Source of the DNA: Paraphoma chrysanthemicola
Taxonomy: Eukaryota > Ascomycota > Dothideomycetes > Pleosporales > Phaeosphaeriaceae
Direction of reading: 5' to 3'
Length of the DNA stretch: 64,000 nt
Assembly: GCA_020744225.1 (NCBI GenBank)
Contig: JAGMWG010000001.1
Span: 2,232,001 to 2,296,000, forward strand
In this document: positions 52,621 through 62,733 of the stretch, piece by piece
Layout: each line of letters begins with the position of its first letter
Numbering within the stretch: position 1 is the first letter of the stretch
Program-made: the position numbers and the translations under genes
The notes under the pieces: generated by a model
Seen by the model: the letters and a program-made list of their open reading frames with translations, nothing else
Database searches by the model: none
What the model was told of the DNA's origin: nothing

Positions 52621-53018
52621 GGCGGAGCGAGAGTGCATGAGCATGCGGCGTAAACGGACATGAAGACATGTACTATAACACGCGGAGGTCCAAATGAGCC
52701 ACCTGTGGATGACCGGGTAGACAGAAGGCCCATGATCATGATCACGACTGTCCTCGTCCACCATGCATAGTGATGAGTGTATGGCCAGATGTGTCAGTTG
52801 TATTGTGCGCCAGTCACAGGGTCGCCAGAAGAGATACGACTAGGCAAGACATGATGTAGAATTTGGGCTGACTTCGAAACTCCTCTTAATTACTCGCGGA
52901 ATGGAAGGCGCATCCTGCAAATCTGTAGCTTTTGTCGTAGCGCCGTAGCGCTCAACTCCAGACGAGACCTCTCTACTTCGAACTGACCAAGCAAAATTGA
53001 TACGCGAAAACTCCCCTT
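52621..53018. other. Convergent intergenic region PUP1/ARP4
   Basis: 3' flanks of two convergent genes. No coding sequence is recognised. Confidence 0.5.
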
Positions 53019-54481
53019 CTATCGACACCGCTTCTCCACGATGCTGGCGCCGTGCTCTTCATACTCCTTTTTGCTGATCCACAATTGATGAAAGCTCCCC
53101 AAGCTCGCCAGTATACTACCACCAATCCATGCCGCATATTTCCTCTCCACTACACTGCCTGGCGCGATCAACTTATTCCTCGTGCTCGGGTAAATGTTGT
53201 TGATCTCATAGTTGAGTCGCTCGTTGAACTTGTACAGCAGTGTGGACCCTCCCGTAACCACAATGTTCCCCAGAAGCAGCGGTCGCTGGTCTGCATCAAC
53301 TGACATGACGGCAGCTTGAACAAGTTTTGGAATCGTTTGCTCGTCTTTCGGTCGTGGGGACGATTCGGATGTCAGGGCGGCGGACGCGTCGAACAGTCCT
53401 TCGGCGGCGCGGAAGCGCTCAGCGCCAAAGACCTGGTTCCAACCGTCAGGCATCTCAAATGGCCGACCAGGCGTATTTTTTGCAATCTCCTCGTTTGTGC
53501 CGTTGCTAAAGCGACCAGGGCCGGGCCAGACTTCGACGACGGATTCTTTGAACTCGGTCAGAACGCGCTCTTCCTCGTTGAGGCGGAACGAGTCCGTGGG
53601 AAGGGTTGAGAAGGTCTTGTAGATTGCTTGTGCGGGGGCGCCGGCGTCGACTTGGGTCTTAGACTTGACAAGATAATGCGGTGTAAGCGGGATCTCGGGC
53701 GTGTTTTGCTTGAAAATGTGTCGTATCTGGGATGAGACAAAATTTCCTGCCAATGGTGACTTTTGCACGCCCTTTCGCAGAACCATGCCATCGAGGACTG
53801 GGGTGACAGAAGTATGCGAGGCGCCTACGTCGATGATTATTCCTGACGATTTGCCCGACGCGAAGGCAGCCAGCACGCCTGTCTTCTGCAAGAAGAAAGC
53901 GGGCGTGCCCCAGTCCTCCATGGCAATCTCAATGTACTTTTCCCGTGCTTTTGCACTGTTCCAGCCGGGCTCAGTGACCAGCAGAGGCGACTCCTCGAGC
54001 GGCTTTTCCTGGTTATCCAGCGCATCTACGTCCACATCCATGGCGTCGCCGTTCGTGTTGGTGCCATCATTGAGGCCATTTCTTGTTGGGTCGGTAGCCT
54101 TTGTGCCCGTAAGTCTGTTGGTAATGGCATACTCCCAGAGCTTGGTGGCCGTATCCCAGTCCTCCACTATGCCGTCTGAGCCCCAGTAGTTTTTGATATC
54201 CAAGTCTCCGACCGGGTTGTGGATCGCATTCTCGCCGAAGTATTGCTGAGCCCCGGACTCGGTGCCTCTTTGGCCGTAGAAGGAAGGGCAGACGGATTTG
54301 GGCACGTCTTCGCCGGCGAATCCAGCGCGTGTGGTCCAATAGCCAGGGTCGAGGACTATCGCGGACACCTCATCTATATCTTGCAGTTAGACTTGGCGTA
54401 CCATGAAGCTGCGTGCGGGCGGGCAGTACCTCCGGCGTACTCGCCTGCAGCTGGTGCAGTCGACGAGTTGGGAATGTTCAT
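53019..54481 (-). CDS. ARP4: Actin-related protein 4 (Arp4/BAF53-like)
   Basis: Two exons: 54481-54430 (MNIPNSSTAPAAGEYAG) and 54373-53019, giving 468 aa. The intron of 56 nt restores the family signature GDEVSAIVLDPGYWTTRAGF. The actin fold is evident from the phosphate loops IIIDVGASHTSVTPV and NIVVTGGSTLLYKFNERL and the C-terminal WIGGSILASLGSFHQLWISK. An acidic insertion (GDAMDVDVDALDN) lies near residue 130. Arp4 is a nuclear, largely non-polymerising actin relative shared by the NuA4 acetyltransferase and the INO80 and SWR1 remodellers. Divergent from GUP1. Confidence 0.92.
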
Positions 54482-54790
54482 CGTGCGCGGCTTGTCGTAG
54501 TGCGCAAAATTGACAAAGGACTGTCGACTGTTTCAATCGCCAAATGACGCGTCCTGGCGAGGTTTAAGTCCGCTGCGGGGTGCGTTGGCGCGGGTATTGG
54601 CGTTGGTGTCGGAGGGAAGCTGTCGCATCGCGAAACTCCAAAGTTGCAGTCGCGACCACACTCATCCTCACTCCTCCGCGCCTCCGCGCCTCGACCTCCG
54701 CCCCCCGCCGCACCGCCCCGCATAGATCCAAGACTGTCATCCGTTGCGTCTGAAGAGCTTAGAATATGAAGAGATAGCACGGAGAATATC
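54482..54790. other. Divergent promoter region ARP4/GUP1
   Basis: 309 bp between two divergent start codons, with a GC/C-rich stretch around 54670-54720. No gene is seen. Confidence 0.5.
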
Positions 54791-56844
54791 ATGGCGCTCA
54801 CTTTCTTCCGCCAACTTTACTCCCTCGACACCCTCGACACTCGCTTTTTCGTTCCTGCCACCGTACCTCCAAAAGAAGCTCTCAGGGAGGCAGAGCTAGA
54901 CTCGGCGCCGTCGTCAACACATGATGCACGTGAAAAGGACAAGAGTGCAAGCGGCAGTGTACATCCACGGCTATGGAACACACCAGAGTTCTACGTATAC
55001 TATGTGGTCATCGCGGCATCTGTCTTCATGATGTTCAAGTTGGTGCTCGATGTCTCGAAAAGTAGGTGGGCAATGATAGCAAACACCTCAGCATGTGCTA
55101 ATGGCGCAGTCTCACACCCAAACTTTGCCAAGTTCTCCTACTTGCTAGAGGACGGATGGATTCCTGGCCGCAGAGTCGTACGTGCATCCCAATGCGTACC
55201 ACTGTCGATGTACTGAGCATTGCAGGACAATACCGACCAGCAATACTCGGGATTCCGTCAGAATATTCCTGCGCTCTTAGTCATTGTTTTACTTCACCCA
55301 TTGCTCCGTAAGGCATATGACAGCTTTTGGAGAGCGGACACATACATGCAGGTGCGACCATCGGCGGGCAACGGAAGCCTCACGATGGGCTTGACCGCGT
55401 CAGCTGCAGCTGATGCTCGCCTGAACCAGCGCGTCTCTTTCGATCTTCTCTTCACCGGCATCTTTCTTGCTGCACTACATGGATTCTCGGCCTTCAAGAT
55501 TTTGGCAATCCTGTATGCCAATTACTGCGTGGCGACCAAATTGCCAAGACCATACGTCCCAGTCGCATCATGGATGTTCGCCGTTGGCACGTTGTTCGCC
55601 AACGAGTTTAGCAAAGGTTACTCGTACGCTGCCATCTTCGGGCTGCTGTCTCCAGCATCCGTATCTGAGAAAGGCGAGCTTGCAAAGAATTTTGGCCATA
55701 CGCTTGACAAATATGGTGGGCTTATGTCTCGATGGGAAGTTCTATTTAAGTTCACCATCCTCCGGCTTCTCAGCTTCAATCTCGACTACTACTGGAGCCT
55801 GAAAGCCCGTGCTAGCAGTTCCCTTGAAGTGTGTTACCTCTTCCCGTTCTTGAAGATCAAGCTAATAACATCAAGAAGAAGCAGCTCGATCCCTCGAACC
55901 TCTCCGAGCGCGATCGTGTCACGCTTCCGGCCAAACCACAAGATTTCTCTTTCCGCAACTACTTTGCCTACGCCATGTATTCGCCACTGTATCTCGCCGG
56001 CCCAATTGTCACATTCAATGACTGGATATCGCAGCAAAGATATCGTCCGCATAGCATCACTGCTAGGCGTACTACAATGTACGCCATTCGGTTTGCTATT
56101 GTTTTGCTTACCATGGAAATCATGATCCATTACATGTACATGGTCGCAATCTTCCACGCCAAACCGGACTGGTCGCAATACACACCCGCCCAGCTCAGTA
56201 TGCTGGGCTTCTTCAACCTCAAGCATATCTGGCTGAAGCTGTTGATCCCGTGGCGTTTCTTTCGCCTCTGGGCCCTGCTTGATGGCATCGACGCGCCTGA
56301 GAATATGGTACGTTGCATGAGCGACAACTACTCGGTCATGCAATTTTGGCGTGGGTGGCACCGCAGCTTCAACAAATGGACATTGCGGTACTTGTACATC
56401 CCTCTCGGCGGCAGTGCAGTGCCCGGCATCTGGGGCAAAGTACGGGTCGTCTTCAACTACCTCACCGTCTTCACCTTCATTGCAATTTGGCATGACATTC
56501 AACTTCGCTTGCTTATGTGGGGCTGGCTCGTTACACTTTTCGTGCTACCAGAGATACTAGCATCCTGGATTTTCCCAGCGCGCAAGTGGAAGAACTATCC
56601 AGATACCTATCGCTGGTTGTGTGGCATTGGAGCAGTTGGCGAGATTCTGATGCTTATGATTGTAAATCTGGTCGGCTTCGCATTAGGGCTAGATGGTCTG
56701 GACGGACTGGTCAAAAATATCATAGGGACATGGGAAGGACAGGCATTCTTCTGGATGGCGTGTTTTGCACTTTTTTGCGGAGCGCAGTTCATGTTTGAGT
56801 GGAGGGAAAACGAGAAGCGAAGGGGTATTAAACTGAAGTGTTGA
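54791..56844 (+). CDS. GUP1: MBOAT-family acyltransferase Gup1
   Basis: Four exons: 54791-55061, 55110-55177, 55226-55828, 55876-56844; introns are 47-48 nt and phases close to 636 aa. The last intron carries a GCTAATAAC branch-like site and joins SSSLE to KKQLDPSNLSERDRV, a conserved Gup1 junction. The protein has many membrane helices and the MBOAT core: YSPLYLAGPIVTFNDWISQQ, FWRGWHRSFNKWTLRYLYIP and FIAIWHD, which contains the invariant catalytic histidine. Gup1 works in the ER on GPI-anchor lipid remodelling and affects membrane and wall integrity. The N-terminus is a short cytosolic segment ahead of helix 1. Confidence 0.93.
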
Positions 56845-58937
56845 TCGGAACATCTGTAGACTATCAAACATGAATAGAGAAGTCCACTAGTAAGTCCCTG
56901 TCCAGGGTGCAGTCTAGCACGGAGGCTGGCATTACTGCATTTAGAGAAAGAATAACATCATCGAATGAAATCAGCAGATTCTCTCGCAGCCTTCACAACG
57001 TCTATTTCGGTCAAGGAGAGCACGAGAACATTATTGCTTGAGCCTGATCATTGCAAAGGCCTCGAAAGCCCTGCTGCGCACTTCTTTAGTGAACTCGAAG
57101 CAAGTATAGTCCTTTTTGATACAATCAACAAAAGCATAAGTCGCAAACCCATGAGGTGCTCGCAACAGGTGCCAAAAATCTTTCGAAACTCGAGATCGAA
57201 TCAACGCTCCTCACTGTATGTTGTAAAAAAGAGGGGAAAAAAAGAGAAAAAAATTGACAAAAGTATGGGTCGAACCCACGACTGTTTGGTTCCAAAGATT
57301 TAATAAGTGCAGTGTTGTGCGGGACTCGCGGTCACTTCTGGTAAAAGGCAAGAAATGAGTTCGTACAAATCCTCGCACTGCACAAGTGAGTCTTGAGAAT
57401 AGAGCATATATATACTGCTTCAAACACTGACTTTGGCGGTGTCTAGTTTTCACTGTCGTGCTTGTTTAGAGGCTGAGTTTGTGACGCTAGCGAGTCGGTC
57501 GTAGGGTGGTCCTTGCACAAAGCGGGTGGGGCGGCCATAGCGACAAACGGGCTCGGTGGCCTGAGCGAGGGTGTCTGAGTCGTGACTTCGGCTGTTCGCA
57601 TACCTGACGGAGCAGCCCTGCACCAGTCTTTGCTCTTCCTCTTTCACTTCACTGTTGAAGTTTGCTGCCTTTGTTTTGAATGTGATCGCTTCACAGGGTG
57701 GACAGGGTGGACGCACTTTACCCCGCGATGGATCCGCCGTTATGCAGAACGTTGGTGGGACACGTGCCCCGTTCTCGCCTGCGTCTCCTTTTCGTGCATG
57801 CCGTCGTCATTCTTCCCTCCACAACAACCCCAAGACGAATATGCAGTGAGTTACCACGCCACAATAACGCTGATAGAACGTCGGCCACTACACGGCAAGC
57901 CATGCCTACATATTACATAACTCAGCTTGGAGGAATCTGGTCACACAAGCAGCGAGTATCGACAGTAGCGGGACCGGTAGGCACCCTTATCGCTCCGGTA
58001 GATACGAGATTCAATGGTAGACGGGTGATCAGCGAGGTAGGAAGAGTAAGCTTCAGTTGGACAGCCTCTAAAACATTATTTATCGCAAATTTCATCTCCT
58101 TCTCTTCGAAGTCGATTCTACTATGTCTGGTCTCGTACACTTCAAATGCCGCGCTTGCGTTCTTCCTTTGTTTGTCACTCCAGAGCATCATCTCCTTGTC
58201 AACGACCTCACTGCTCAGAAAGGCGCCTCATGGCGGTCTCAGATTGTGGCTTTTTCTTCATGAACAATACCCAGAGCAACACCTGAAAGACTTCGCGCAG
58301 GCGCAGCACGTCCATGTGGAAGACGTAAGACCACTGCTCCGTAGACTCGTTTGTTGCACCCTGCTAGTGATGGCGCGCCAACGGCGGACCTTTGCGACGT
58401 TGAGTTTTTGATACATTCAGCCAGTGGTAATCATGCATGTACATACTTCAATTTGCGCGCGAAGTTTCATGGCCGTCTGCTTCTGTTGGTCACGATTCTC
58501 ATTTGACAGCTCCTTGGTACACTTTCATGTTTCAGTTTCTGTACCTCATTTTACCACGAACCGCGTGTTTCACCCCACGCTTGTCTTATAAGGCGCTTTG
58601 CGACTCTCGACCGCCCTACGCATTTCCCTCACGTCACGGTCGTCGTTGAGTCGTTGACGCCAAGGCGCGCTAGTGCGTTCCCCAGGCAGGGCAGGCACGC
58701 TCATACCTGTGCGACGACTCCCTTGACTCGAACGACCCCTCCACAGTCCCTACCTTCCTTTGCTTCGAAGATTCTCAGCTCGGCCAGCCCGGCTACCCTT
58801 CTTTCTTGCTGCGGGCAGTCTGTCGTTCCTTAAGTTGTCCGCAGCTCATTGTGCTTCTCCGGCTCTCAAGGACATCAAACATCACGATCGCCTTACGTTA
58901 GCAAACAGCATTCCATAACATTCGCTTCATTCTCACC
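56845..58937. other. 2-kb intergenic region, tRNA-like fragment only
   Basis: No convincing protein gene. The longest frame (plus, 57698-58411) has irregular composition and no motif. A tRNA-like 3' half is listed separately. The last ~350 nt are pyrimidine-rich and likely the leader of the GH17 gene. Confidence 0.45.
57240..57310 (-). other. tRNA-like 3' half with B-box and T-run
   Basis: On the minus strand GGTTCGACCC (57276-57267) matches the Pol III B-box/T-loop, preceded by a hairpin-like TTTGGAACCAAA and followed within ~15 nt by a long T-run (plus-strand A-run 57237-57253). I could not find a matching D-arm, A-box or 5' acceptor strand upstream, so this is not a complete tRNA. It is probably a tRNA remnant. 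Confidence 0.3.
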
Positions 58938-60320
58938 ATGAAGTCTATCGTTCTGGCAGGCGCCCTCGTAGGGCTCCTTGTGGGCACCGCCGGCGGCCGG
59001 CCCCTCTGTAAGTATGCCCGACAAGCGACTAGCATTTGCTCATCATCTGCAGTCAACAAGCGCGCGCTGGTCACCGAGATCATCTACGTCACAGAGACAG
59101 TCGCGGACGTTGTGGTCTATGTAGACACAGACGGTGTTCCCTACACGACTTCGTTCCAGGACAAAGCCAGCAGCATTTCAACCTCAGAAGTTTCAACGAC
59201 CTCTAAGATTGTCGTGCCAACAACAGATCCAGCTCCGCCCGATTCTTCTCTTTCGTGGGCTCCGCCTGCGCCACCTCCGTCGCCGTCTGCGATGCCCTCA
59301 TTTGATCTTGCTACGTCCATCGAGGTCAAACCCGCTTCGTCGATTCCAGAAGCCCTTCCTTCTAGCCAAGCGCCCCCACCGGCGCCCACTTCCGAGCAGC
59401 CTGCTCCACCTCCCCCCGCCTCTTCAGAGGTACCGGCTCAAAAGGACGACTACGATGGCCGCCTAGGCATGGGCGTCACCTATGACCCGTTCGCTGGTTC
59501 TCAGGATGGATCGCGCTGCAAATCTGATCAGGAGGTTGCGAATGATTTCGATAGGATGAAGGAGTTCAAAGTCGTTCGAATTTACGGGATGGGTTGCAAC
59601 ATGATCCCCCTCGCTGTCCAGAACGCCAAGAAGCTCAATCAGAAATTGATGGCCGGTGTCTACCTCAGCAACAGGGCCAATGGCGAGGATCTTGGGCAGG
59701 TGATTCAGGCTTGGAAGAGCGCTATTGACCAGTACGCCGAAGGCAGTTGGAATATGGTATCGCTCTTCTCCGTCGAAAATGAGCGCGTCAACGACCACGA
59801 CATGACTGCTTCTGACGTTGTTGATGCGATCAACCGCGCCAGAGGCCAACTTCGGGGCATCGGCTACAACGGGCCAGTTGGCGCGGTGGAGACGGTGCCG
59901 GCTACACTTGGTGAGTACTGTAGAGTCTACTCGGACATCATCGGACAGTGACTGACTGCGCTTCGTTTTGTGACAGATAATCCTGCAATTTGCGAGGCAT
60001 CAGATGTTGCCATGGTAAATTGTCACGCTTTCTTCGATTCGAACACCGTTGCAGAAGATGCCGGCAGATTTGTGAAGTCTCAGGTGGACCTTGTTCAGAA
60101 AGCCTGTAACAAGCGCGTCGTCGTCACAGAATCAGGTTGGCCGCATCAGGGCGACTCAAACGGTAAGGCCGTTCCGTCGTCTGAGAACCAGCGTAGGGCT
60201 CTCAGCTCGATCCGCAGCAACTTCAATCACGACATGTTCCTCCACCACGCCTTTGACTCCACCTGGAAGTCGGACTGGGCATCTTCCTTCAATGCTGAGC
60301 GCTTCTGGGGCATCATGTAA
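58938..60320 (+). CDS. Secreted GH17 beta-1,3-glucanase/glucanosyltransferase (Scw4/Scw11-like)
   Basis: Three exons: 58938-59007, 59053-59910, 59977-60320, giving 423 aa. A signal peptide (MKSIVLAGALVGLLVGTAGG) is followed, after splicing, by FNKRALVTEIIYVTETV, with a KR Kex2-type site. A Ser/Pro/Thr-rich linker spans ~60-160. The GH17 catalytic barrel begins GRLGMGVTYDPFAG and includes VVRIYGMGCNMIPLAVQNAK, the acid/base glutamate region LFSVENERVND and the nucleophile region VVVTESGWPHQGD. It ends RFWGIM. The enzyme acts in the cell wall on beta-1,3-glucan. The first intron (45 nt) is a multiple of three and open, so retention would add 15 residues without a stop. Confidence 0.88.
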
Positions 60321-60622
60321 AACACATATATATGCAACGTCTTGAGGATCGGTCGGATCAACAGGTTTCAGCAAAGGACCTCGGTCCTCTCTCAACTTCA
60401 GCACAGAGTTCGAATAACTCGCCATTGTTGGGCATTCATCGGCATGCAAACGTTTATGCATATCGCTTCCTCCATCACTGATTATGACCGGCGTGGTGTG
60501 TGGCATTTCTGGCGCAGGTATGGACCATGCATCATGAATCACGTAGCATAAATATTCGAATCACAGATGATTGAGAAATGTCACATTGACGCGGTTCGTC
60601 TATGTATGAAGCCGAAGCAATA
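60321..60622. other. Convergent intergenic region, no gene seen
   Basis: Shared 3' flank of the GH17 gene and the decarboxylase gene. Confidence 0.5.
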
Positions 60623-62424
60623 CTAATGTCCTAGATCTTGTGCTGTCTCTTCGAGCGCCTTGATCAAGCCGTCCAACGTTCCCTTCCTTGTCCCGCCATT
60701 CACCACGACTCGGAAGAACTTGCCGTTGTCGCCAGGCGCGTAATCAATCATGAAGCCACGGCTAATGAGCCGAGTTGCAATGTCCGCAGTGATCTTGCTA
60801 TTCAGCTTCGAGTCGTTGCCCAATTTTTGGCCCTTTGCGTAGTAAAAGCAGACCTGCATACACGGCAAGGGCTCCGGACTGATGGTGACAAAATTGCCGT
60901 TTTCTTGGAGCCCAGCGAGCAGGTATTCAGCGTTTGAGTATCCATTCTTTACAACGTAGTTGAAGTGCTGGGACCCATAGTATTGCAACGCAAGGAAGAA
61001 TTTCAGAGCATCGCCACGGCGACCACACTGTGGCGTCAAATCAGCCAAGTCGTAAATGTCCTCTGCATTCGTCCCGGGCGCATTGTGGAAGAGATAGCCA
61101 GCCGGCAGGGTCAAGGCCCGGTAGAACTTGTTCATGTCTGCACCGAGTAGGAACGAGCAAGGCATGGGTACACCGAGCATCTTGTGAGGATTGATGGTTA
61201 TACTGTCGGCGAGATGTGCGCCAGCGAGGCGTTGAGACGCGTGTTCGGCGGAGAAGATGACAGGCCCACCCCAGGAGCCATCAATGTGTAGCCACATGTT
61301 GTTGCGCTTGCAGATATCAGAGAGAGCATCGAAGGGATCAAAGGAGCCAAGCACGGTTGTGCCGGCTGTTGCGTTGAGAAAGAATGGGGTCTCGCCGCGA
61401 GTTTTACTCTCCTCCACCAGGCGCTCAAACTCGGTCGGGATAATTCGGCCCACATCATCGACTGGAACAGAGATGACGTTCTTGGTACCCAGACCATACA
61501 GGTTTGCTGCCTTCTCGACACTGTAATGACCATGTGCAGAAGTAAATAGCGTGAACTTTCGGTTTCCGTTACCATCAGTCTTCGTATCCGGGTACAGAGT
61601 GTTTCTGGCTACAACAATGGCAGTAGCATTAGACGCAGAGCCGCCAGACTGACTGATGCCGCCAGAAGTGGAGCTGGGGAGATTGAATAGTGAGGCTAAA
61701 TATCTTGTCGTGCGTTTTTCAACCAGAGTGAGGACTGGAGAGACTTGATAGACGTGTGCCTCGGACGATCAGCATAATTACTCGCAATGTTTGATTTATG
61801 CCAGCTTACGTTCGTGTTCAAGGTAGCAAGCAATAACTCGCTGACCAAGCCGACCTTGTATCAGAGTCAGCAATCGTATGGCCGCATGAGGACCAGTTGC
61901 TTTCTTACAGCGTTGGTACTTCCGTACAGCTTGTCCAGAAACCCCTGGTCCCACGTGTTGACGCTATATTTCAGTACGTTCTCGACCAAACTCAGTAGGC
62001 CTTCCCTGCCGCTGGCGGTCTCTTTGATTACCAACTCGTCCTGCAGGATACTCTCCAGTTTCTTTGGAGGGTGGTGCTCTACCAGCGTGGTCCTCGGACC
62101 TCCACCTTGGATCTGTAGTCCATGGCCTGTGTGTTTTGTCTTTGCATCTTCGTCGGCAGCGGCGATGAATGGTACAATTAAAGCTTGGATCGCCGTGAGA
62201 AGCTAGTATTTGTGTCAGTGCTTGGGAAGGCTTGTACAACGGTCGTCATGCCGCTGGAGTCCGGTCACCAGGATTGTGTGCAGATTTAGTGGCGTTGGCC
62301 GGTGTAGTCGGAATGTGTCTCGGAATCGAAAGTGTGCACCTACGTCTTTGACTTCCTCCGCGCGGTTGAGAGGCACTTCGCTCTGAGCAGAGCTGCTGTT
62401 TCCATTGGTAGACATGACGGGCAT
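60623..62424 (-). CDS. PLP-dependent group II decarboxylase (glutamate/cysteine-sulfinate type)
   Basis: Four exons: 62424-62344, 62202-61909, 61854-61810 (45 nt, encoding VGLVSELLLATLNTN) and 61759-60623; all junctions are phase 0, giving 518 aa. Family landmarks are FLDKLYGSTNA, HVYQVSPVLTLVEK, TSGGISQSGGSASNATAIVV, HGHYSVEKAANLYGLG, the cofactor-contacting WLHIDGSWGGPVIFS and the Schiff-base lysine K333 in INPHKMLGVPM. These enzymes decarboxylate acidic or aromatic amino acids. Animal GAD and CSAD are the closest in pattern, but substrate cannot be fixed by reading. The first 25 residues are disordered; a second ATG at 62415 is equally plausible. Probably cytosolic. Confidence 0.87.
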
Positions 62425-62733
62425 GTGATGAGAGAGACGTCACACAAGAAGAAAACAATTGATTTCTGACACCAGAGGAAGACGCTGGATGAGAACAAAT
62501 TCCCGTCGGTGAACTTCGGTTGGCCTTAGCGCCGAGTCTCATACGTAGTGAAAATTGACTCATTGTTGCCATTCCGCCAGGATCTAGTCAGAAGCGAAGT
62601 TGGCTTGCAAATGCATCAAAAGGTATCAGATCAGCAAAACAGAAGAATTGAATCGCCACCATTTGTCCCATGCCTCATCAACGCCTTTTTCCATGCCTTG
62701 ACATATGAAAATATTACACGCAATTAACGTCGA
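62425..62733. other. Intergenic region, no gene seen
   Basis: 5' flank of the decarboxylase gene and 3' flank of NOP9, both on the minus strand. Confidence 0.5.

Noticed and set aside
57698..58411. 237-codon plus-strand frame
   Set aside because: Patchy composition, no motif, no clear start context; probably chance in a gene-poor gap.
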